Origin: Deroplatys truncata
Lineage: Eukaryota > Arthropoda > Insecta > Mantodea > Mantidae
Reading direction: 5' to 3'
DNA length: 64,000 bases
Assembly: GCA_030765065.1 (NCBI GenBank)
Contig: CM060975.1
Span: forward strand, 196,386,507-196,450,506
Below the pieces are notes generated by a model. The model made no database searches, had not been told where the DNA came from, and worked only from the letters and a program-made list of their open reading frames with translations. Numbering within the stretch: position 1 is the first letter of the stretch; every line of letters begins with the position of its first letter. Both the position numbers and the translations under genes were made by a program. This document shows positions 27,001 through 39,000 of the stretch, piece after piece.

Positions 27001-30000
27001 CGTTCCTTCAGAAGGCAACAGATCCTTTAGGCATTGCATATCTAAACAATCGCGAGTCTATTACAGAAGACTTTTCATATTGGTTACGGGAATAAAAGAA
27101 AATAGTTTTTTATTTATGTTCGATCTTTAGCCGGTGTTAATTAAAAGAGCAGCAGATGGAATGTTTTGTTTATGGTAATCTCCATATTTCATTATTTATT
27201 TATGAATAACGTATGTATTAATGTAACTATAATGTTAATCCGTATTTATTTATTTTTCAGAGCTCACCCTACGACAGATCTATACCGACCACAAAATTTT
27301 ACTTCAGAAGGCAACAGATCCTTTAGGCATTGCATATCTAAACAATCGCGGGTCTATTACAGAAGACTTTTCATATTTGTTACGGGAATAAAAGAAAATA
27401 GCTTTTTTATTTATGATCGCTCTTTAACCGGTGTTAATTAAAAGAGCAACAGATGGAATATTTTGTTTAGGGTACTCTCCATATTTAATTATTTATTTAA
27501 TTATTTATTTATGAATAACGTATGTACCATTTAACTATAATGTTAAACCGTATTTATTTTTTTTTCAGACCACATCCTGCTTGTAAACAAGCCTCAGAAA
27601 AAAATCTTGAAGCGCTTAAGTTCCTTATCACCCTTTCAAATGATTTATGCTAGTTATTTCCTAGGAATAATAATGAATCAACATGGCCGCCCTCCGTATG
27701 TTAAAAAATCTCAAGATGGCATACTTTCGCCTTCTTCGTCGCAGGCTGGAAGAGTGAACCTCCATCGCTGTCCACTAGAGCGCTGTAAGGAAAGCGGCTG
27801 TCGCGCGATGGAGGGGATGTTAGGTGAAGAGCGAACCGATCAGGAAAGCCCATCATTAATGTTAGACCGCCTGCAGGAGGTGGATTGAGTGCTCGGTTTT
27901 CCGTGAAAGATTCACTCGATATCGTCTCGTGTTAGCTGTTCACGCTAACTCAGTCCTTCAGTCATGGATTTTTGTTTAATTCACCTAAGTGAATACTTAA
28001 TTGGAATAATTGTATTCATCGTTCGACGAGCAGCGTTTAATTACATTAATCAATTAAAATACATGCGCAGGGATACTTCGATCGAGGGTCTGCGTCCACC
28101 CCTTTAGACGCATGATGCCGGGACCTTAGCAGTATAACTCATTGATGTTATGCATGGACGAACATTAGCTGGCTGATTGATTGACAATTATCTCCTCCAT
28201 CGATTTGCGGGGGGCGGTGGTGGCGGCATGCGACAAAAACAATAGCCCATTGTTCGACAATCTCCGGCTGCCGGTATCAGTAGCACACAAAGAGCCACCT
28301 CCATTAGCGACGAGAACAATACTCCATTGTCCTTGTGCAAGGACAATAGCCCATTGTTCTACTCTTGTGCCCGCCCGGCATTCAGACCAGCACACAAAGG
28401 ACAATAGCCTATTGTTCTAATCCTGTGTTATGCGGCATGCTAGTAGTGCACAAAGAGGGGGCGTCGTCGGCGGCGTGGAGCACAGGATATCAAATTACAT
28501 CTTATCAGTATCTCTTTGTGCTCTGTTTCTGCAATCTTTTTACTACTATTGTATTTCAATAAAAATCGTTATTCATTTTTGAGAAAATGAAAACTTCGAA
28601 AAATTTTCTATGTAAAGGGCGGTTTGAAATGGGGAGATTTTCTTGAAAATCCTCGTGTCACATTTTAGGAAGATAGCCTAAATACCAAGTTTGGTGTTTA
28701 AGACACTTTTCGTTTTGGAGTTAGCCGTTCTCTCTCTCTCTCTCTCTGTCTCACGCATTTTTTATTATTCAGATAATCTTACACGCGTATTTCCAGTGAA
28801 ATCTCTGTATCGAATTTCTGGGTGAAATGCAATGCCTTCTCTTCTACTACGGATATGGTTATAGGTTATATAACAAAGGGGGACACCCCGAGCACTGCGA
28901 CCTACATAGATCCATTATGGCTATCACCCCTAGAAGAAGGAGTGAAGTAAAGCAACTACAGGGGGCTCCAGACCGCAGGCAGACAGGCCACAGAGACGCA
29001 CGGATTTCCCTAACAGTTCCAGCTCGAAGATCCGCCTCACTGCTGCAGCAGCCTAGATAGAGCGATGAACGATCCTTCGACCAAACAGGGCTTCTAGTGT
29101 CCATAGAGAGCACTCTTTCCTTTGAGCAAGCATCCGCGCAAACTGCTGGCACTGTCATGCCACGAAAGCAGCACACCTGAAAGAGGAGAAGGAAACGGAA
29201 TAAGAGAAAAATTATGTAAAGGAAATCGTGGTAGATAAGCAACCACCCCCGCATTCTCCTACCGATCAGGAAAGTCCACGAAAAAACTAAGTCAGAGTGG
29301 GCTGGTAGACGGGAATCCAACCCGGGACCTCGCGAATGCGAGCCCCATACGTTACCGCAGAGCCATTTCCTCAGTTTTTCCCCCTGATGATCGGAGGAGA
29401 CTCGGCACTGCTCCAGTGAGCATATTGTACTTACCCCCAGTAAGGGGGCGATTCCTGGAGGAAGGAGTAGGTGAGAGAAGACACCGGCGGGTGGAACCAG
29501 GAGCGACGGCACAGCAATGACAGGGTCATGGAGACGCTTCAACAGTCGGGCAGGCAGACCGGGGACTCCCGCCCCACACAGAGGTTACAACACTCCGCTG
29601 CGAAGTGGGGGGGTCGTTTATCCCGGCAACCAGCCGAAAGCCGAGGGACGGAGAAAATTCCACAGAGAGGATCAATTTTCCCTGCCACGCCGCATCGAAA
29701 CACCATCTCCGACACTTTTAATCCTAAAAGATCCCGAAGCGACTGAAGGTTAAATAAAATGATGAATGGAACGAAATGGAGGTACAGGAAATTCGGGGGC
29801 TGACAGAAACGCCTCCAGCAATCGCCTGACGACCCGGGGAACCCCCGAAAAGACTCATGGGCCAGAGTTGGCGGTCGCCAGGAATGGAACTCGGGACGTA
29901 TAGAATGCGAGTCATACGTGCCACCTCACTCGGTTACTATGGGTAAGTAGTAGAAAAAGTAATAATTGATTTTTAATCAATTTGGCGTATTATGCTTCAT

Positions 30001-33000
30001 GTTACTAACGTTTGTGACGAACACTTAATGACTTGGCTGCAGACAGCATTATCAGAAAATAAGTGCACTATGAAGCAGTTTCATAATTTGGACGCATGTA
30101 GGTATCGATTTGAATTTGAAATCGACTACGTCCAAAGAGAGCTCGTGCTCGAATATAAATTTTGGCAGTTCTTCTATAATTCTGAATGTGCTTCTTAGGA
30201 TGCAAAACACTAACAAAGCGTGATCACGAAGGACAATAACCCCATCACCTACAGAGACAAACAAAGAAAGCATGTGTTTTCGTTAACATGAAAATTTCTA
30301 ATAATTATTCATGTAAATTGTTTAATTTGCTTTTCTACAGTGAAAGTAGAAAAACCAATTGTCACGCTTAGGCTCAGTTTTAGCAGAATATCCACTTTCT
30401 ATTTTAAGTACCGTAAAATAAACCTATTAAAATTATTCTTTTCCTCAAAGCTGTAGAATCAATTACACATTGTAAGAGATATTTTCAACTAAGTGTTCTG
30501 GAATTAAGCGGAGATGGCTGAAGTCTCAAAATATCATTGCTTTTTTATCTTTAGAAAATTGTGGAAATCTTGCTGAACAGAATGATATATGGGTTTATAT
30601 GTTTGGGATGTTATTTAGGCCCTTGAATATCTATTTAATAGGGTAGTGCGCCCTTTAAACGCCTACCATACCTCCACTTTAAATTGTTTTTTCTCAAAAA
30701 ACTCATTGTTTTATATAGATTTTTCTCTGAAAGTAGTGGGCCAAGCCTAGTAAAATTCTGCAGTAACTTGTAAACATAATTCCTGCTTAGTTTGAGCTAC
30801 AATTATCTGTGTATCTTGAATAACAGACATCAGTAAGTATCATTAATAAAACATATGCATCTTTTCTTCTAGCATATTTTTTCATTAATTATAATTTTTT
30901 GTGAAAGCTTTAATTCAGCTATTGCGTTTCTTTTTATGTCGTATTAAAGAACATATTACTGAGAGTCTCTGTACTAAATTTAAAAGTTGTATTATTGATT
31001 GTTTCTGCAAAATAGGAACATAAAGTTTTAATAAAAACAATATAACAAAAGTATAAAAACAGTTGATTCATGAAAGATATTTATCTGATATACACAAACG
31101 TTATACCGTGTATGTGTACGTAGTAGGCACTAAAAAGTTTAATTGAGTTCTATTTATGGACGCTCTTGAATTACTGCGGTTTTTAGCCTCCCATTCTATA
31201 TTGGACATGAAAGACCGGAAATTTTGTTCAGAGGCTTTGGTTCTTTTACGTGCCGTAAATCTACGACACGGGACCTCCCGTTTTACTTACCTACCGAAGG
31301 AAGCCATGCTAAGGATGTTTATGTCCGAATAAATCCATCGCCCTCCTCCGGGTTTGAACCTACGACACTCGGGAACTAGAGGCTAGCATAGTACCCCTAG
31401 ACCACGAGAACGTCACCAGTACCCATGCATATGTAGTTTGGCTTTTGCTTATTTCAGTCACCTATCTCCCCTAAAATGAAAGGTGCTGTTGCAATAATGT
31501 AACATATTTCAAGAAATTAACAACATATTTTAAGGAATATGTAGTATTTATTTACAGTGCTTATATATACTACACAAAATGTAGAATTTTAAACTTTTGG
31601 TCGATGCAAACGATGAATTTTAGCAATTTTCCTGCCTCATACAATAGCACAATCAGTAATATTAATACCGTTTATGGAAAGAATGTAAACTTAATATTTA
31701 TCATCCAGGTAATAACTGATTTCATATTTCTTTAATGCAAATTTGGAATGGAACACTGGTTGCTGGTCTTAGCAACTATCCGCGAAAGTCCAAAAACTGA
31801 CAACCGTAATTCTTGAAGGATCGGTCCGGTCTTTCTTTGTTGGTCCCTACCTAATATAGGCACCGTGCCAGTTAAATTTTCGGCCTCTTCTTCAGCAGGG
31901 TTTTCTAGTCACTAGAAAATGATTTAAGGCTGGTTACTTTAGTAAACGTTATAGGTTTCAATTCCTTAAAAGCATTTATGATCCTAAAACTGTACTTTTA
32001 TTCAATGAGTAAGGACGTTTAGATTTTCGGAAGTGACACTAAAGCTACATTTTTCATTTAAATGACTATTTATTCTATATGTACCGCTATTACTGAAATA
32101 ATGCATTGCTTGCTTTAGAGTTTAAGCTTAATACCCAGCAAAGTAATTTTCACCAGGTTAAAAATTTAACAAGCCTTATAAACGTCTAACGTCCCTTTTA
32201 AGAACTCAGTCTGCAAAGAGGATAAATGAAATGGGCGGAATACGCTCAAATGAGCTGGGTTCCTTTGAGTCGCCCGAATTTGACAAGGTGAATTCCAAAA
32301 GCTACTATATTCCTTTTATTAAACAAATTGAGGTAAGTAAGGTTTTTAATGCATTCCTTTGAGTTACATTGATTTTGGCAAGAAAATGTTGGCAATACGT
32401 ACTAAAAAGCATTAAATTTAGGTTATAAAATGTGTTTTTCTTTCCAAAACATACTGTATCCGCAAGAAATCTACCAGTACAGCATTTCTTTCCAAGGAGT
32501 ACTAAATTCAACATTACTACTATGCCACCATAATGTACTATTATGTACTATTAATTCTCACTGCTTAAATACATAAAGAGTTGCTACACGAAATCTGACG
32601 TGATGCAATCACATGACTTTCTCTACGCCTATCGTTTATTAGTGCGTATATAAACTCTTCTTGTTAAAGCTTATTTTTTTGTCTCTACGCTTTAATCCAA
32701 ATAAGCCTTTGCAGAAATAGCTGTATTACACATTTCGTTATACATATAAAGAGAACAGCGATAAACGGATAGTGTTGAACTGAACACTATCCGCCTTAAA
32801 ATTCCATACGGTTTCCATGCAATCGCAAGAGACAATTGAATGTTGACAGGACTTAAAAGAAATAATAAAAAATCTGATGTGTTACACTCACATGACTTTC
32901 TCTACTCTTTTACAATCTATTTTTACAAACGCCTATTCTCCATGTGCTTGATATTAATCGAGATATCGAGATGTCAATCTTATTGGTAATTTTCTTGTAG

Positions 33001-36000
33001 ATGCAAGGGGAATATGGTAGCTTTTAAGCGATAGTCAAATATTTTATCGCTGGTTGTTATGTGGCGCATTCCATTCTCTTTGCATGTCCAGGACATAAAA
33101 AAATGAATAACGAATTTGAGAAAAAGTATAAGTATTGGAAAATTTAAGGAAATAACAAGCAATATCTCGAAAACGGTTCACTCAACAAAAAAAATGTATA
33201 TGATATAAGTTGTGTATTTTAACGCGATCTACATTTTTTGTGATGTAAAATTTTGTCTATCTCTTATGGTTTACCAGTTATGCAAAAGTCGTTCATAATG
33301 GAGAATACTTTTGGAGACATTCCCAGAAATTTCGAGATATACATTTCATTTCTCATGACATTATCTTAAACATATGATATTTTCATCAAAATCGTTAGAG
33401 CCATTTTTGAGAAAATTAAAATTTTCGAAAAATGTTCCATGTAAAGGGTAGTCTGGGGTGGGGGGATTTTCTTGAAAATCTTCGTGTCGCATCTCTGGAA
33501 GATACTGAACGTAAATACCAGGTTTGGTGTTTATCCGACTGTTAATTTTTGAGTTATGCTGTTCACAGACACACACAGACACACACACACACACACACAC
33601 AGACACACACACGGACATGTTTCCAAAAATGGTTTTTTTGGATTCAGGAGGTCTCAAAACATGTATTTCCGGTGAAATCTCGGTATCGAATTTTTGGGTG
33701 GAATGCAATACTTCCCCTACTTATTATGCGTAGTAGAGAAAGTAAAAAATGAACAATTCGAACCTGAGCCTAAGACCCATACCTAAGGGTTATGTCACAA
33801 AAACGCTTATTTGAAATAAATTGTGCTTTTTAAAGAGATTTATGTTTTTTGTGGACTGTGTTTTCTGGCAGTAGTTTGTGATGTCCTCTTCATCTGGAAG
33901 AAAATCTATATAATCTTGTATAACTGGTAAACGTTAAGTGATGGAAACGTATTATACAAAAATGTAGATATTTTTAAAACGCACAATTTATTCCAAATAA
34001 TATTTTTATAGCAGCAGCCATTTCCAGTATCCGTTATTAATGGTTCCAATTGTCAATACTTAAGTTATTTATTTTTAAGTCTCGCGATTTTCAACTGTTT
34101 CTCACGATATCGCAGGAATAGTTTGGAGTTTTAAGGTCAGCGTATAGTGGCCTGTTCTAAAACACTTGGCTACCGTTATTCTTTTTATATCCATAACGAG
34201 ATGTATAATTCAGCTATTTCCGGAAAGGTTTATCTCGATTAAAATCAGAACTTTGTTCTTTCTTTTTAAGAATCGCTTCCCAATGTCCTAATCATATTTA
34301 CTCATGAAATCTTTAAGTATTATAGATCTTCAAATAAAACTTCATTCAGGCTGTCGTACAACATGGAATGTACGTTAATGAATTGATTCTTTGTTTTTCG
34401 CATTTTGGTGTGCCTTTTTTAAAATATGAAACACTGAAAAAATAAACCATTAATTGTAACTTGTTCCAAATTAAAACTAATTAGCTCATTTACACAAATT
34501 TTACTTTTGAATTGTTGCTTTTAGCATATTGCAGAAAATATCTAGGAGTGAGAAAAGAAAAATTAGCTATGGTTATTCGTGTCTCAAATACTATGATTTC
34601 ACCTGAAACACGATGAATATTTGTCGTTTTCTGTGCACTCTGCTTGAAGGACCCGATAAAAATCGAATAATTTTGAAACACTACATAAAATATAATAAAT
34701 ATAGATAGTTGACAGGTACTTTTGTGAACATACGGTAAAATATAAACATACTGAGATAAAACTGTATTTATGCAGCTGTTAAATAAGGGGTTTTCTTTCT
34801 GAAATGCGTAACGTCTCTTGTAACAACTCAAACAGGCCTACAGAGTCAGAAAATTAAATACGTATATAGAATGATGAATAATGAAAACATACAATGACAG
34901 TGCACATCAGTTTGGAACAGAAATCAGAAACTCGGTGAGGAACGCAGTCTCAGTCGCCGTGAATGGTCCCCTCACTACGCGTGCATTTGCTGCCTTGTAG
35001 ACCAGCAAGCTTAGTTCCTTTGCTTATTGCGGAGTAGAAACCTGAAATGGAATCCGCGCGCATCTAATAGCACCACAGGTGGAATTAATACTACATTTTT
35101 GCGTAAGCTTTACCCTGATTATTTATTTAGCGTGGTTTAGGAGTTTAACAACATGGCAAGACTGCCGATTATCGACACTAAAACATGTTAAACACGTACA
35201 CATAATCTTCATACGTATAACTGCAAGTTACTGAATGGCTACAACAATTGAAAATGAATTAATGATATTGGGTTTCTCAAAAAAAAATCACTTGTGGGTG
35301 CTAAATGAACCCCAAGTTTATAGTGGTATTGACTTCTTTTAAATATAAATGCAGTTGAAACTGAACGTAATTTTATCGTATTTGATATGCGTTAAATCCA
35401 TAACCAAACTTTATCCAGATTCCTGTTTTCAGCTACTATGATTTCTTCAGGTTTAATATAAACGGATATAACTCTGGTTAAATGAAATAAATGTTTTGCG
35501 TTATTCTTTTTACTATCTTTTTAATTTCTTTTTTTTCCAGAAGCAGTTAAGTGAGTGCAAGGAAAGCCTACAGAATTCTAAATCCGAAGCGGTAAGTTCT
35601 GTTCATACTAAGGTATTTTATTGTTATATAATAGGATAAGCCAGTTGTCAGAAGGTATTATTTTGAAAAATTGTTTAGATTACCAAAAAATGTATTTGAA
35701 CCATGAATATTGGTTGAGTAAAATTAAAGTTCTCTTAGAGAGAGATGGGCTAGGTGATATATGGGAGCAAATACATGGTATGATGCAGGCATTATGGAAA
35801 ATTGCCAGAGAGAGATATGAGAATATCGATAAGCAAGAGCTGAGGGCAAGGAGTAATGGATGAGATCACTGGTATTTACAAAACGATAAACGCGGAATTA
35901 GGGGGGAAAAAGCGTAGAAATTAGTAATAAAGGAAAGGGAAGCAATAGTATGGTTTAGGCTTACTTAGGGTACTCAAAGATAATGTTATATAAGCAATAT

Positions 36001-39000
36001 GCGGAGAAATTGAAGATGGAATACACATTTTCATGACATGAAATGGAACAAATGAATGGAGGAAAAGAACTTATTAGAGAGATATGGCCCAAAAATAGTA
36101 GCAGTCCTGACGTTACCTTATACTAGTTAGAGACTTAGGTGCAGCCTGGATATGTGAGAAGATAAGGATCTGTTTACCAGCGTAAGCTCCCAATATGTTT
36201 TCGTGTATGCATTGAATAGTAGCATAAATTTCTGTTACAAAAGCAGTAGCATGTTCACCCAAAGGAAAACATTATTTGCGTCTTGATCTACCTGTATGAT
36301 AGGTGCCTACTTCCAAAGTGCCTCCTCTTATATGCCTATCTATTAATTTCCCAAGAGATTTGAGAATTATTGACATTAAATTCATGGGTCTTAGGGACTT
36401 AGCCAGGATCAAGCGTTTCCCTGGCATTGCTATAAATACTGCCCTAAGATGCCTCAGTTCATTGGTATGTATCCTAAGGCCAAACTTGTTCTTAGAATTT
36501 GTATCAAATTTTTTTATAATTCATCAAAGCCATAACGGGCATTATTCCATCGCTTCCTAGAGATTTATGGGATTGAATTGAGAACACCGCCCATTTTAAT
36601 TTTTCATATTTGATGAATTCCTTGGCGATCTTCTTCTCTTCCCAGAGAGCTTCAGTTCCAGACTTTCCCATCCTCCCTCAGGTTCATCAAGTATAATAAT
36701 CGATCCAGGGAAGTGAACTTGAAGAAGTTCTTCCACTGTCGCCTTCTCTGTTTTAGTATGTTCTCAATTTTCCACTTGGAGATTGAAGTAGACTTACCAA
36801 CACCTTCAAATATTTCATCATGATGAAATTTTGGTTCTCTTCTAGGTTATGTTTAATTATTCAAATTATATTTATAGTAAAGCTTTGTGGATTTTTTCTA
36901 AGAGCTTTCTGAATCTAGCACATTCTGCGGCCGTTTCTATCTCCTCACAGTGCTTCCTCCAAGAGTCCTTCTTAGCCTTCTGAGACTTCATTGTATTCTG
37001 TCAATGATCTGCTATAAGCAATCCATTGTTTGGTTCGCTTCGTAAAGTTAAACACTCTGTGAATTTACTTGCAAGGTCTTGATTCCATTAGGGCACATTC
37101 CTGTTGGCTTGCCTTGCTTTTAGAGGACAAATTTGTTGTGTGATCGGAACGCACTAAGGGAGAGAAATAAGCGAGGGTATAAAACAAGTCTAACGTGCTG
37201 CATTTACATGATTACCTGTTATCGTTTATTTTTATACAGTTTATACAATCTATCCTTACCAATCTTACTATTCTTCTTATTTTTTTATCTCTTTCATCGT
37301 TAATCGAGATAAACCTTTGCAGAAGTAGATTCATTACATATTTGGTTGATAGTACAGGAGGGTAGAGAAAACTGAATTGCTTATGCTAGCCTAGAAACAT
37401 CATACTCTTTTCATGACATCACAAGGAACAACTGAATACCGACAACACCTTAAAAGAGCAACTGAATAGAGAAGTATTTAAAAAATCTGATGTGTTACAT
37501 TCACATAACTTTCTCTACTCTTGTACAAACTATTTTTACAAACGCTTATCCTCCATATGCTTCATGTTAATGAAGATGTTAATCTTATTGATAATTTTCT
37601 TGTAGATGCAAGGGGAATTGATAGCTTTTAAGCGATAGTCAAATATTTTAAGAGTTGGTTGATATGTGGCGCATTCCATTTCTTTGCATGTCCAGGACAA
37701 AAAAAAATGAATAACGAATTTGAGAAAAAGTATAAATATTGGAAAATTTAAGGGAATAACAAGCAATATCTTGAAAATGGTTCACTCAATAAAAAAATGT
37801 ATATGACATAAATTGTGTATTTTAACGCTATCTACATTTTTGTGTAGTAAAATTTTGTCTATCTCTTATGGTTTACCAGTTATGAAAAAGTCGTTCACAA
37901 TGAAGAATACTTTTGGAGACATTCCAAGAAGATTCGAGATATACATTTCATTTGTCATGAAAATATCTTAAACATATGATATTTTAATCAAAATCGTTAC
38001 AGTCATTTTTGAGAAAATTAAAATTTTCGAAAAATGTTCCATGTAAAGGGTAATCTGGGGTGGGGGATTTTCTTGAAAACCTTCGTGTCGCATCTCTGGA
38101 AGATACTGAACCTAAATACCAAGTTTGGTGTTTATCCTACTGTTCGTTTCAGTTATGCTGTTCACAGACACACAGACACACACACGGACATGTTTCCAAA
38201 AATGCGTTTTTTGGATTCAGGGGGTCTCAAAACATGTATTTCCGGTGAAATCTCGGTATCGAATTTTTGAGTGGAATACAATACTTCCCCTACTTACTAT
38301 ACGTAGCAGAGAAAGTAAAAATGAGAACAGATAATGAAAATTCTAACCAATAACAACGGTTATCTCGGAAACAGCTGATGGCACAAAAAAGGTTATTTGA
38401 AATTAATTGTGCGTTTTAAAGAAATATGCACATTTTGTGTAGTAAGTTTTTGTCTATCTCTTATGGTTTACAGTTTCACAAAATTATACAAAATTGCTTA
38501 CGAATGAAGAGGGGTTCAAAGGCTATTCCCAGAAATATATATAGCGATTTATGTTTTCTTTTAAGATAGAAGTGTGCATGCCTTCGCTATTGGTGAAATA
38601 AACACCATAGTCACACCGCTACCTTAACCTGCAGTAGCCTTTCCTAATAAGAACAAGGCTGTAGAAGGGTGTAACCCATGCAATGGCAAGAAAATAATTA
38701 CCAATGACGTTTGAAAGTTATGAGTCTTTATTCATGAATGGCAAAAACAGAAAAAAATTACACGGAAGGACTAAACAAATGGAGATGTATAACCTCCAGA
38801 AATACTGTTACTATAATATATTGTCCTCGTGCTATCCTCAGTAATGAATGCTGCCGCAAGTGAACCGTAAAAAAGTAGCGGTTTTGGTTTTCAGTTTAAT
38901 AATGGTATCTGGTCATAGACCCCCAATTGAAATGAATATAAGGCACAATCTGCGGATTGTTTTCTATGAGTTGGGTTTATGGTTCCCCACTGTGCGCAAA

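Larger units (their letters stand above)
15059..28550. mobile_element. 13.5-kb giant inverted-repeat (foldback-like) element
   Basis: Long inverted arms (about 15059-20335 and 22945-28550) surround a 2.6-kb spacer. The insertion splits a ~830-bp repeat copy. GTA occurs on both sides (15056-15058 and 28551-28553), and the intact family has one GTA at this point (TATAGTATTTTAA), suggesting a 3-bp target duplication. The termini are imperfectly inverted (ACTAGTAATAA versus AATAGTAGTAA). Tandem arrays lie in both arms. No transposase, integrase or reverse transcriptase was recognised. Long arms with internal tandem repeats resemble Foldback/Galileo-type elements, but the superfamily is not established. 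Confidence 0.7.
22945..28550 (-). repeat. Right arm of the giant inverted repeat
   Basis: The inverted counterpart of 15059-20335. It is longer in the 64-bp array, has one extra ~296-bp unit (26860-27450) and a private insertion at about 24370-25078. It lacks the left arm's private segment at about 15818-16480. Confidence 0.75.

Noticed and set aside
29992-30198. 68-codon ORF that looks protein-like in composition
   Set aside because: No domain, splice context or repeat relation to support it.
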